Positions 23,901 through 33,773 of a stretch of 64,000 bases of DNA are shown one piece after another. Both the position numbers and the translations under genes were made by a program. The notes below the pieces were generated by a model, which was not told the DNA's origin, did not search any database, and worked only from the letters and a program-made list of their open reading frames with translations. Source of the DNA: Beroe forskalii (Eukaryota > Ctenophora > Nuda > Beroida > Beroidae). The DNA lies in NCBI GenBank assembly GCA_011033025.1, contig WFMF01000299.1:62001-126000 (forward strand), read 5' to 3'. Numbering within the stretch: position 1 is the first letter of the stretch; the number at the start of each line of letters is the position of its first letter.

Positions 23901-26900
23901 TACTGTATCTGTATCCAATGGGGTGAGTGCAGCCTCTCACTACTGTATCTGTATCCAATGGGGTGAGTGCAGCCTCTCAACTGTATCTGTATCAATGGGG
24001 TGAGTGCAGCCTCTCACTACTGTATCTGTATCCAATGGGGTGGTAGCTCACTCTACCACACCAACACCTCAGCCTAACAACCCCAATGTGGTAAGCTCAC
24101 TCTACCACACCAACACACCTCAGCCTAACAACCCCAATGTGGTAAGCTCACTCTACCACACCAACACACCTCAGCCTAACAATCCCAATGTGGTAAGCTC
24201 ACTCTACCACACCAACACACCTTAGCCTAACAACCCCAATGTGGTAAGCTCACTCTACCACACCAACACACCTCAGTCTAACAAACCCAATGTGGTAAGC
24301 TCACTCTACCACACCAACACACCTCATTGTAACAACCCCAATGTGGTAAGCATACTCTACCACACCAACACACCTCAGCCTAACAACCCCAATGTGGTAA
24401 GCTCACTCTACCACACCAACACACCTCAGCCTAACAACCCCAATGTGGTAAGCTCACTCTACCACACCAACACACCTCAGTCTAACAACCCCAATGTGGT
24501 AAGCTCACTCTACCACACCAACACACCTTAGCCTAACAACCCCAATGTGGTAAGCTCACTCTACCACACCAACACACCTCAGTGTAACAACCCCAATGTG
24601 GTAAGCTCACTCTACCACACCAACACACCTCAGCCTAACAACCCCAATGTGGTAAGCTCACTCTACCACACCAACACACCTCAGCCTAACAACCCCAATG
24701 TGGTAAGCTCACTCTACCACACCAACACACCTCAGCCTAACAACCCCAATGTGGTAAGCTCACTCTACCACACCAACACACCTCAGCCTAACAACCCCAA
24801 TGTGGTAAGCTCACTCTACCACACCAACACACCTCAGCCTAACAACCCCAATGTGGTAAGCTCACTCTACCACACCAACACACCTCAGCCTAACAACCCC
24901 AATGTGGTAAGCTCACTCTACCACACCAACACACCTCAGCCTATACCAACCCCAATGTGGTAAGCTCACTCTACCACAACACACCTCAGCCTAACAACCC
25001 CAATGGTAAGCTCACTCTACCACACCAACACACCTCAGCCTAACAACCCCAATGTGGTAAGCTCACTCTACCACACCAACACACCTCAGCCTAACAACCC
25101 CAATGTGGTAACAACCCCAATGTAAAGCTCACTCTACCACACCAACACACCTCAGCCTAACAACCCCAATGTGGTAAGCTCACTCTACCACACCAACACA
25201 CCTCAGCCTAACAACCCCAATGTGGTAAGCTCACTCTACCACACCAACACACCTCAGCCTAACAACCCCAATGTGGTAAGCTCACTCTACCACACCAACA
25301 CACCTCAGCCTAACAACCCCAATGTGGTAAGCTCACTCTACCACACCAACACACCTCAGCCTAACAACCCCAATGTGGTAAGCTCACTCTACCACACCAA
25401 CACACACCTCAGCCTAACAACCCCAATGTGGTAAGCTCACTCTACCACACCAACACACCTCAGCCTAACAACCCCAATGTGGTAAGCTCACTCTACCACA
25501 CCAACACACCTCAGCCTAACAACCCCAATGTGGTAAGCTCACTCTACCACACCAACACACCTCAGCCTAACAACCCCAATGTGGTAAGCTCACTCTACCA
25601 CACCAACACACCTCAGCCTAACAACCCCAATGTGGTAAGCTCACTCTACCACACCAACACACCTCAGCCTAACAACCCCAATGTGGTAAGCTCACTCTAC
25701 CACCAACACACCTCAGCCTAACAACCCCAATGTGGTAAGCTCACTCTACCACACCAACACACCTCAGCCTAACAACCCCAATGTGGTAAGCTCACTCTAC
25801 CACACCAACACACCTCAGCCTAACACAACCCCAATGTGGTACCAACACACCTCACCACACCAACACACCTCAGCCTAACCTCAGCCTAACCCCCCAATGT
25901 GGTAAGCTCACTCTACCACACCAACACACCTCAGCCTAACAACCCCAATGTGGTAAGCTCACTCTACCACACCAACACACCTCAGCCTAACAACCCCAAT
26001 GTGGTAAGCTCACTCTACCACACCAACACACCCCAGCCTCAGCCTAACAACCCCAATGTGGTAAGCTCACTCTACCACACCAACACACCTCAGCCTAACA
26101 ACCCCAATGTGGTAAGCTCACTCTACCATACACCAACACACCTCAGTGTTAACAACCCCAATGTGGTAAGCTCACTCTACCACACCAACACACCTCAGCC
26201 TAACAACCCCAATGTGGTAAGCTCACTCTACCACACCAACACACCTCAGCCTAACAACCCCAATGTGGTAAGCTCACTCTACCACACCAACACACCTCAG
26301 CCTAACAACCCCAATGTGGTAAGCTCACTCTACCACACCAACACACCTCAGCTTAACAACCCCAATGTGGTAAGCTCACTCTACCACACCAACACACCTC
26401 AGCCTAACAACCCCAATGTGGTAAGCTCACTCTACCACACCAACACACCTCAGTCTAACAACCCCAATGTGGTAAGCTCACTCTACCACACCAATACACC
26501 TCAGTCTAATAACCCCAATGTGGTAAGCTCACTCTACCACACCAACACACCTCAGCCTAACAACCCCAATGTGGTAAGCTCACTCTACCACACCAACACA
26601 CCTCAGTGTAACAACCCCAATGTGGTAAGCTCACTCTACCACACCAACACACCTCAGCTCATTGACAGGTGATGACAGGTGATGACAGGGGGAAGGGGTT
26701 CTAAATGCTGACAGATGATGACAGGGGGAAGGGAGGGGGTTTGAACTACGCTGACAGATGATGACAGGGGGTTTGAACTACGCTGACGTCAGCAAGAATA
26801 ACTAATAATCAACTTCCATTCCAGGCTTTGCAGAAGGAAGGAATGAAGCTGTATTATGTCCATTCCTTCGGGGGACCAACACCTTCCTATGACAACTACA

Positions 26901-29900
26901 AACGGTAAGCAACTACAAACGGTAAGCAACTACAAATGGTAAGCAACTACAAACGGTTAGCAACTACAAACGGTAAGCAACTACAAACGGTAAGCAACTA
27001 CAAACGGTAAGCAACTGCAAACGGTAAGCAACTACAAACGGTAAGCAACTACAAACGGTAAGCAACTACAAACGGTAAGCAACTACAAACGGTTAGCAAC
27101 TACAAACGGTAAGCATCTACAAACGGTAAACAACTACAAACGGTAAGCAACTACAAACGGTAAGCAATTACAAACGGTAAGCAACTACAAACGGTAAGCA
27201 ACTACAAACGGTAACTACAAACGGTAACACAAACGGTAAGCAACTACAAACGGTAAGCAACTACAAACGGTAAGCAACTACAAACGGTAAGCAACTACAA
27301 ACGGTAAGCAACTACAAACGGTAAGCAACTACAAACGGTAAGCAACTACAAACGGTAAGCAACTTCTACAAACGGTAAGCAACTACAAACGGTAAGCCAA
27401 CTACAAACGGTAAGCAACTACAAACGGTAAGCAACTACAAACGGTAAGCAACTACAAACAGTAACTACAAACGGTAAGCAACTACAAACGGTAAGCAACT
27501 ACAAACGGTAAGCAACTACAAACGGTAAGCAACTACAAACGGTAAGCAACTACAAACGGTAAGCAACTACAAACGGTAAGCAACTACAAACGGTAAGCAA
27601 CTACAAACGGTAAGCAACTACAAACGGTAAGCAACTACAAACGGTAAGCAACTACAAACGGTAACTACAAACGGTAAGCAACTACAAACGGTAAGCAACT
27701 ACAAACGGTAAGCAACTACAAACGGTAAGCAACTACAAACGGTAAGCAACTACAAACGGTAAGCAACTACACAAACGGTAAGCAACTACAAACGGTAAGC
27801 AACTACAAACGGTAAGCAACTACAAACGGTAAGCAACTACAAACGGTAAGCAACTACAAACGGTAAGCAACTACAAACGGTAAGCAACCTAACGGTAAGC
27901 AACTACAAACGGTAAGCAACTACAAACGGTAAGCAACTACAAACGGTAAGCAACTACAAACGGTAAGCAACTACAAACGGTAAGCAACTACAAACGGTAA
28001 GCAACTACAAACGGTAAGCAACTACAAACGGTAAGCAACTACAAACGGTAAGCAACTACAAACGGTAAGCAACTACAAACGGTAAGCAACTACAAACGGT
28101 AAGCAACTACAAACAGTAACTACAAACGGTAAGCAACTACAAACGGTAAGCAACTACAAACGGTAAGCAACTACAAACGGTAAGCAACTACAAACGGTAA
28201 GCAACTACAAACGGTAAGCAACTACAAACGGTAAGCAACTACAAACGGTAAGCAACTACAAACGGTAAGCAACTACAAACGGTAAGCAACTACAAACGGT
28301 AAGCAACTACAAACGGTAAGCAACTACAAACGGTAAGCAACTACAAACGGTAAGCAACTACAAACGGTAAGCAACTACAAACGGTAAGCAACTACAAACG
28401 GTTAGCAACTACAAACGGTAAGCAACTACAAACGGTAAGCAACTACAAACGGTTAGCAACTACAAACGGTAAGCAACTACAAACGGTAAGCAACTACAAA
28501 CGGTAAGCAACTACAAACGGTAAGCAACTACAAACGGTAAGCAACTACAAACGGTAACTACAAACGGTAAGCAACTACAAACGGTAAGCAACTACAAACG
28601 GTAAGCAACTACAAACGGTAAGCAACTACAAACGGTAAGCAACTACAAACGGTAACTACAAACGGTAAGCAACTACAAACGGTAAGCAACTACAAACGGT
28701 AAGCAACTACAAACGGTAAGCAACTACAAACGGTAAGCAACTACAAACGGTAAGCAACTACAAACGGTAAGCAACTACAAACGGTAAGCAACTACAAACG
28801 GTAAACAAACGGTAAGCAACTACAAACGGTAAGCAACTACAAACGGTAAGCAACTACAAACGGTAAGCAACTACAAACGGTAAGCAACTACAAACGGTAA
28901 GCAACTACAAACGGTAAGCAACTACAAACGGTAAGCAACTACAAACGGTAAACGGTAAGCAACTACAAACGGTAAGCAACTACAAACGACGGTAAGCAAC
29001 TACAAACGGTAAGCAACTGCAAACGGTAAGCAACTACAAACGGTAAGCAACTACAAACGGTAAGCAACTACAAACGGTAAGCAACTACAAACGGTAAGCA
29101 ACTACAAACACAAACGGTAAGCAACTACAAACGGTAAGCAACTACAAACGGTAAGCAACTACAAACGGTAAGCAACTACAAACGGTAAGCAACTACAAAC
29201 GGTAAGCAACTACAAACGGTAAGCAACTACAAACGTACAACGGTAAGCAACTACAAACGGTAAGCAACTACAAACGGTAAGCAACTACAAACGGTAAGCA
29301 ACTACAAACGGTAAGCAACTACAAACGGTAAGCAACTACAAACGGTAAGCAACTACAAACGGTAAGCAACTACAAACGGTAAGCAACTACAAACGGTAAG
29401 CAACTACAAACGGTAAGCAACCTAACGGTAAGCAACTACAAACGGTTAGCAACTACAAACGGTAAGCAACTACAAACGGTAAGCAACTACAAACGGTAAG
29501 CAACTACAAACGGTAAGCAACTACAAACGGTAAGCAACTACAAACGGTAAGCAACTACAAACGGTAAGCAACTACAAACGGTAAGCAACTACAAACGGTT
29601 AGCAACTACAAACGGTAAGCAACTACAAACGGTAAGCAACTGCAAACGGTAAGCAACTGCAAACGGTAAGCAACTACAAACGGTAAGCAACTGCAAACGG
29701 TAAGCAGTTTTACAAAGCTTCTCCCTGGTCACTAAGCTCAGGAGGAAGTCTTTCAATTTTAAGATTTGAAGTTAATTGAAGCTTGTTAAACTGAACGAAC
29801 ATAAAACTAAATGAACATTAAACTAAATGAACATTAAACTAATAATGAATATAAAACTATAAAAGTTAAATACTATCAGGGAGTTTGCAAAGCTAGCCTC

Positions 29901-29970
29901 AGTCCTGGGACCACTCTCAAAGGAAATCATTTGGGACACCACCTACATTAACGAGTACATGCTGTTTTGA
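17731..29970 (+). CDS. secreted SOUL/heme-binding (HEBP-like) protein gene, multi-exon
   Basis: The exons join by GT/AG sites and phase: 17731-17902 (signal peptide), 21196-22465 (acidic repeats), 22634-about 22885, 22917-22957, an exon end inside the 51-bp array, 26825-26904 and 29880-29970. The C-terminal half matches the SOUL/HEBP family: LECPSFKVVQQSCDFQLRAY, then VSTTVSVSNG, then NTPQPNNPNV, then LYYVHSFGG, then KREFAKLASVLG. Family members bind heme or porphyrin. A signal peptide and extra cysteines indicate an extracellular variant. The family core (about 60 residues around the helix and MTAPV-type segment) is missing between 22957 and 24042. The acidic repeat exon carries a net +7 shift, and exon 3 to 4 lacks a clean donor. 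The gene may be functional but misassembled, or a recent pseudogene. Confidence 0.75.
17903..21195 (+). other. SOUL gene intron 1 with dispersed repeats
   Basis: A 3.3-kb intron. Near 19130 and 19290 the word CTTCCTACGGTTTATATT recurs about 160 bp apart beside GGGCGTGGCC-type words. Positions 19600-19685 match the GPCR intron repeat in reverse. A small hairpin built on ACTAGAATTG and CAATTCTAGT lies near 20930. No exon was recognised inside. Confidence 0.5.
21196..22465 (+). CDS. SOUL gene exon 2: acidic repeat domain
   Basis: The acceptor TTTCAG ends at 21195. The joined frame reads N, LQPIYDEELVGLAVDPDDPE, then about 26 copies of a 14-residue unit of the type GGDDDTDNDRDFIL, then EDGLDGDEEEELKQIMADYP and GKF, ending TTCG|GTAAGC in phase 1. 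The Asp/Asn spacing (DxDxDND) resembles acidic calcium-binding loops, which is inference only. One unit is 41 bp (about 21643-21683) and another 50 bp (about 21727-21775). The frame is therefore lost for two units and then stays one base off relative to the first part; the last part is the one in frame with exon 3. Confidence 0.7.
21267..22376 (+). repeat. 42-bp coding minisatellite
   Basis: About 26 units marked by AATGATAGAGACTTCATTCT and AGGAGGTGATGATGATAC. All are 42 bp except one of 41 and one of 50. Variants alternate between GATACAGACAAT, GATCCTGACAAT and GATCCTGACCAT, so subtypes are interspersed. This looks like repeated in-frame unequal exchange. Confidence 0.95.
22461..22518 (+). 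repeat. single duplication of the exon 2 splice donor
   Basis: The 17-mer ATTCGGTAAGCAGTTGT, which spans the exon 2/intron junction (22461-22477), recurs exactly at 22502-22518, 41 bp downstream. The second copy is a second complete 5' splice site. Confidence 0.9.
22634..22885 (+). CDS. SOUL gene exon 3: Cys-rich start of the SOUL domain
   Basis: After the acceptor CGTCAG (ending 22633), the phase-1 join gives DRRGPKVGVFRPKFGLSP, then IVEPCETSHEAKVQPFNEIC, then LFGAKTLECPSFKVV and QQSCDFQLRAYN. The segment from LECPSFKVV to FQLRAY aligns with the first strand of SOUL domains (CPxFxVV...YELREY in relatives). Four cysteines fit an extracellular form. The end is uncertain. The frame would stop at TAA 22888, and family spacing is best if AATG joins TG at 22917, but no GT sits there. 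An RR pair near the start could be a processing site. Confidence 0.6.
22917..22957 (+). CDS. SOUL gene exon 4 remnant ending at the first array
   Basis: After TTCAG (ending 22916) the sequence reads FENVSTTVSVSNG and ends AATGGG|GTGAGT. VSTTV is the conserved WVSTTV-like strand of SOUL domains, at the right distance after exon 3. The apparent intron before it is only about 30 bp, shorter than animal introns normally are, so sequence has probably been lost here. The last ~24 coding bases plus the donor are the start of the 40-bp array. Confidence 0.5.
22932..24041 (+). repeat. 40-bp minisatellite carrying exon end plus 5' splice site
   Basis: About 28 copies of a unit with CTACTGTATCTGTATCCAAT, then GGG|GTGAGTGCAGCCTCTCA. 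The first unit is the true exon 4 end and donor, so every unit carries a usable-looking GTGAGT site. Forty is not a multiple of three, yet all three plus-strand frames of the unit are open. Small deletions occur near 23392 and 23988. Confidence 0.95.
24042..26656 (+). repeat. 51-bp minisatellite carrying exon end plus 5' splice site
   Basis: About 51 copies of a unit reading AGCTCACTCTACCACACC, then AACACACCTCAGCCTAAC, then AACCCCAATGTG|GTA. It encodes SSLYHTNTPQPNNPNVV repeatedly. TPQPNNPNV is the SOUL segment just before the exon at 26825 and GTG|GTAAGC is its donor, in phase 0 as the next exon requires. At 51 bp (17 codons) the frame stays open across units, broken only by indels near 24945, 25010, 25110, 25400 and 25830. 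Which copy is the true exon end cannot be told. Confidence 0.95.
26657..26824 (+). other. intron remainder with short repeats
   Basis: Short repeats of GATGACAGG(GGG) and GGTTTGAACTACGCTGAC, then a TTCCATTCCAG acceptor ending at 26824. Confidence 0.6.
26825..26904 (+). CDS. SOUL gene exon: conserved FxxSFGG segment
   Basis: Begins in phase 0 after CCATTCCAG. It reads ALQKEGMKLYYVHSFGG and PTPSYDNYK, then CG in phase 2, ending ACAAACG|GTAAGC. LYYVHSFGG corresponds to the V(F/Y)VRSF(G/D)GF signature of SOUL/HEBP proteins. The other two frames contain stops. The last 11 exon bases plus the donor are the unit of the array that follows. Confidence 0.8.
26894..29704 (+). repeat. 17-bp minisatellite: about 165 tandem 5' splice sites
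   Basis: The unit AACTACAAACG|GTAAGC is exactly the 3' end of the preceding exon joined to its intron start. About 165 copies follow, nearly all identical; variants include GGTTAGC, AACTGCAAACG and occasional skipped or partial units. Use of any downstream donor would insert an in-frame TAA immediately (CGG TAA), so only the first copy gives a full-length protein. Confidence 0.97.
29880..29970 (+). CDS. SOUL gene last exon
   Basis: The acceptor TACTATCAG ends at 29879. The phase-2 join completes CGG and reads EFAKLASVLG, then PLSKEIIWDTTYINEYMLF and TGA at 29968-29970. Family members show a similar helix (EAAKLAxxLG) and a Y..GYN strand here. The usual final NxxNEVW strand is absent, so the protein is about a dozen residues short at the C-terminus. 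Confidence 0.75.
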
Positions 29971-30072
29971 ATTTACTTTTTTAGTTGCTTGTCTGTAAAT
30001 CGGGTTGTTCCTGATTTTATTATCAGCACTTGAAATAATTATAGTAGTCTCATTAATTATAGTAGTACCATT

Positions 30073-30078
30073 AATAAA
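30073..30078 (+). promoter_or_regulatory. candidate polyadenylation signal of the SOUL gene
   Basis: AATAAA about 100 bp after the stop codon. It coincides with the beginning of a dispersed repeat. Confidence 0.4.
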
Positions 30079-30237
30079 CGGTTACATGTCGAAGTGGTGA
30101 CCGTATACCGCAACTTACATGGTCGAGGCGACAGCCGAGACTGTGTAAGTTGGATAATGGACGAGGCGTGCCGAGTTCATTATCGAAGGTATACGGTCAC
30201 AGCTGAGATCATGGAACCGGATTATACCCTGACCGGA
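30075..30237. repeat. multi-arm hairpin repeat, copy 1
   Basis: Contains a perfect outer stem, GTGACCGTATACC (30097) with its complement ending 30200. It encloses two further hairpins, CAACTTACA/TGTAAGTTG and GATAATG/CATTATC, so single strands would form a three-way junction. Both hairpin tips carry CGAGGC-N(2-4)-GCCGAG. A near-identical direct copy lies at 30414-30575. The sequence right of copy 1 (about 30273-30312) matches 61215-61257 inverted. Confidence 0.8.
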
Positions 30238-30413
30238 AACAGCTAGGACCGACTATTCTCCGACCAAACAACAGTATTTCTTCTCACTCGGGTCTGACGA
30301 CCCTAGTCCGGATTCAAAGCTTAAGTGGATTTTTGAGTGCTCCTTTATAAAATCAAATTTCATTTTTAAGCGTATTTGCACTGTAAGTGTAATTTAGTGG
30401 AGACCGTATAATA

Positions 30414-30575
30414 AGCGGTTACATGTCAAAGTGGTGACCGTATACCGCAACTTACATGGTCGAGGCGACAGCCGAGACTGTGTAAGTTGGATAATGGACG
30501 AGGCGTGCCGAGTTCATTATCAAAGGTATACGGTCACAGCTGAGATCATGGAACCGGATTATACCCCGACCGGTT
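30414..30575. repeat. multi-arm hairpin repeat, copy 2
   Basis: Direct copy of 30075-30237 with few differences. The outer stem is at 30434-30446 and 30525-30537. The two copies are 176 bp apart, and the spacer has no recognised content. Confidence 0.8.
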
Positions 30576-31345
30576 AAACCATTTATATTACGTACGTACA
30601 CACGGAGAGGGAATTTCAGATGGCGTTCTCGCGGCATTCTCTTTGAGATAAGGCGCCTGCATCGTTCCGAATGGACTGATCAAATGAAAAAACACAAAAC
30701 TGCTCGGCTCGCGCTGTTTAATTTTTTGCGCGGACGTCATCGTGATGTGCGCGTTTAGTTTTACTTTATAATTTTCCATTTGATCAGTCAATTCGAATTT
30801 CGATGGACGCGGAACGAATAAGGATGATACCACCTGACAATCCTTACTTTAGAATAAGAAGGTTACTCACCGTCACAGTTCTTTTTCTTCAGAGTACATT
30901 GCTGCCGGGGGCAAAGAAGAGAGGCACGAGGTGGCTTTCCGAGTCATGGCTTCTTGATCTCACTCTCAGGGTGGCTTCTTGATCTCAGAGTGGCTTTGCA
31001 AAGGCTGCCACCGCATAGGAAACATGGAACCAATAACACCATATCCCTAGCAATTAGGACAGATGTAAGACTCAATGACTCATAATATAGTGGCAGACTG
31101 ATGCTGATCGCTAAATATTAAAAGTTTAATGCTGGCATTGTCAACTTTCAGTTTTTGCAAGGTTTGAGAAGTGACTCACAAGAATTCTATCATTATTAAT
31201 AATTACATTGATTTGACATCCAAACTACGATATTTTAATCACTTTGTTTATAAAAAGAATTTTACATTGCAATCAGCTCGATTTTAATAAGGTTAAAAGA
31301 TTAATCTCGAGCACATACTGAAAAGTAGCTCTATAAGAGTATATA
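30576..31345. other. intergenic, one weak exon candidate
   Basis: A minus-strand micro-exon at 30871-30901 is conceivable: pyrimidine tract and GGCAG acceptor, QCTLKKKNCD, then G|GTGAGT donor. It is too short to support alone. A repeat of TGGCTTCTTGATCTCA occurs twice at about 30945-30990. The rest shows nothing. Confidence 0.2.
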
Positions 31346-31832
31346 AGTAGTCTCACGACAAGTTTTGACCGATTTAAAGGGTAGTACTATATGCGTAGAG
31401 TCGTGTTCTACACGCGTTTTATATCATGTGTCTGTTATGACTTGCAACTTTATTAAATGTAAATCTATGCGACCTTTGTATTTTGCGTTACAAAAATGTG
31501 CATATCTCCGAGGTTTTTTGAGCAAACCCGATAAAACTTCCAGGATATTTAGAGCTAGATATAAGCAACATCTCAGTGAAGTTTAGATTCATTTTTGAGC
31601 CCCAAAAGCAGAGTTATGACCGAAAAGCCACTTATTAAGCGGTAACTTTAAAACAAAACACCAGTTTATTTGTCATATCTCAATTTCTGGAGGTCAAAAA
31701 TGTTAGCTACTCCAGGATTATATTGGTCATATCTTGCCCGTAATATCCTGAAGGTTTGATCAAAATTGCTCAAAAAACGGCTGAGTTATGCGCTTTTTTG
31801 TTTTGTGTTAACAAGCATTTCTATTATTACCA
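31346..31832 (+). mobile_element. TATAGTAGTC element, copy A (truncated)
   Basis: Starts AGTAGTCTCACGACAAGTTT and matches copies at 31833, 33774 and 60018. It lacks the right end and runs straight into copy B, forming a tandem dimer. No protein. Confidence 0.8.
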
Positions 31833-32315
31833 TATAGTAGTCTCACGACAAGTTTTGACCGATTTAAAGGGTAGTACTATATGCGTAGAGTCGTGTTCTA
31901 CACGCGTTTTTATATCATGTGTCTGTTATGACTTGCAACTTTATTAAATGTAAATCTATGCGACCTTTGTATTTGCGTTACAAAAATGTGCATATCTCCG
32001 AGGTTTTTGAGCAAACTTGATGAAACTTTCAGGATATTTAGAGCTAGATATAAGCAACATCTCAGTGAAGTTTAGATTCATTTTGAGCCCCAGAAGCGGA
32101 GTTATGACCGAAAAGCCACTTATTAAGCGGTAACTTTAAAACAAAACACCAGGTCATTTGTCATATCTCAATTTCTGGAGGTCAAAAATGTTAGCTACTC
32201 CAGGATTATATTGGTCATATCTTGCCCGTAATATCCTGAAAGTTTGATCAGAATTGCTCAAAAAACGGCTGAGTTATGCGCTTTTTGTTTTGTGTAAAGA
32301 AGCATTTTTTATTAT
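31833..32315 (+). mobile_element. TATAGTAGTC element, copy B (truncated)
   Basis: Begins with the terminal TATAGTAGTC and shares the whole body with copy A (words GTAGAGTCGTGTTCTACACG and GCCACTTATTAAGCGGTAAC). Interrupted at 32316 by a GC-rich element. Confidence 0.8.
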
Positions 32316-32609
32316 CAGGGGGCTGGCAAGCCCCCCGCGGCGGTTTGCGAGCCCGAGGGCCCGAAGGGCCCGAGGGCGAGCATTGGACGGCGGTCCTAAC
32401 AGTGCGAGGGCCGAAGGCCCGAGCCAGCCTGAGACCCGAAGGGTCCGAGGGCGAGCTTGGTCGCGGACCTAACAGTGCGAGGGCCGAAGGCCCGAGCACA
32501 GCCTGAGACCCGAAGGGTCCGAGGGCGAGCATTGAACGGCGATCCTTACAGTAAACGAGCTTCCGGACAACGGAAGTGAGTTTTGTTAACTTTGCTTGCC
32601 AGCCCCCAA
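32316..32609. mobile_element. GC-rich small inverted-repeat element
   Basis: The ends are CAGGGGGCTGGCAAGC and the complement of TTGGGGGCTGGCAAGC. The interior has repeated GCGAGGGCCGAAGGCCCGAG and GACCCGAAGGGTCCGAGGGC blocks (two to three units), far richer in G+C than its surroundings. The CAG start suggests a hAT-type MITE, but no 8-bp duplication is visible. Confidence 0.55.
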
Positions 32610-33485
32610 CTATATGTTTTCATGGATTGGCCATATTTCACGTTAAAATTTGAGTAAGTTCCCGTTGCCGAAATTGCACCAAAATTTGAACATCGCATGT
32701 TTAGAGGTCAAAGGTGCAACTGTCAAAATTTCAGATCGATTGGATTAAAAATGGCTGAGTTATTACAACTTGAATATTGCCAAAATCGAGGGTGTTCTTG
32801 TTAATTAGGGTTACGACCATATATATACACATAGACATATATAGAGATATATAGAGGTATATACATATTGAGAGACTTTTTTAGTGAAAGAAGTATACCC
32901 TATTTAGACGGCGATATCTCGGGAATCATAAAAGATACAGAGCTCATCGGCCCAGCGTTGGAAAGTAGAAAGATAAAACTTGCTAAAAGTGACCTTAAAA
33001 ACTATCTTACGTCATGCCAATGACGTCATAATGACGTCACAAAACTAAGAATTTCAAATGTCGATTTTCCCAAAAATAGGCGTTTTTCAACGCATTTTTT
33101 CGGTATGAAGCTTTCGAGATAGGAAAAAATGCTTCTCCTAGCGTAGAAAGGAAATTTAATGTACTTTTCAAAAATGTGGTCGAAAAGTTCTGAGCTCCCC
33201 GGCATCATTGAGATATATGCGATTGTTTGAAACACCTTGACACGAAAAAAATCTCAAAAAATGGCGAAACTTGTGAAGCTAGTGGAGAGAGAACGGGACC
33301 ACCCCAGAACTTCATCTTTGGATATGTTGTCGGTCATAGTCCCAACTGTGTAAATGAATGGGTCTCAGATTGCTTATCTAATTTTATGACGTAATTGTGA
33401 CGTCATCAGTAATGCTAGGTAACACGAATTTTTACGCGTGATTTGACGCCAAATTTCAATATCTCGGCACAGAAAAAGGGTGATA
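32610..33485. repeat. dispersed repeat with tandem TGACGTCA sites
   Basis: No gene. It contains GCCAATGACGTCATAATGACGTCAC-type sequence near 33015-33043 and another TGACGTCA near 33400. The same motif cluster and similar surroundings occur at about 62860-63440, indicating a shared family. A short run of TATATAGA-type words lies at about 32819-32870. Confidence 0.5.
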
Positions 33486-33767
33486 TTTTTCCCAAAACCA
33501 AAAAGGATTTGGTTGTGATGGTCCGCGGCGGTTTTAAGGCGTTCTTTACTGTAAAACCCATGATATGAGAAAGAACGCGACGGTTAAAACTGCCGCAACG
33601 GCACTTTTTTGATGCATTAAAGTTTTGTGAATGCTGTATATTTGATAAGTGACGTTGCAGCAGTTTTAACCGTCGCGTTCTTTCTCATATCATGGGTTTT
33701 ACAGTAAAGAACGCCTTAAAACCGCCGCGGACCATCACAACCAAATCCTTTTTGGTTTTGGGAAAAA
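33486..33767. mobile_element. foldback MITE with 115-bp near-identical arms
   Basis: The arms start TTTTTCCCAAAACCAAAAAG (33486-33600) and pair with 33653-33767. I see one mismatch in 115 bp, around a loop of about 52 bp. There is no coding sequence. A second copy at 63449-63643 has a complete left arm and a right arm cut at CTTTCTCATATC. Confidence 0.9.
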
Positions 33768-33773
33768 TTACCA

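Noticed and set aside
26894..29704. Possible CRISPR-like array
   Set aside because: Units are contiguous with no unique spacers, and the unit is an exon/intron junction in an animal gene.
30871..30901. Minus-strand micro-exon QCTLKKKNCD
   Set aside because: Splice sites look fair, but ten codons without partners cannot be told from chance.
32248..32532. Open frames of 72-94 codons in GC-rich DNA
   Set aside because: They fall in the GC-rich repeats of a small inverted-repeat element on both strands, with no codon structure.
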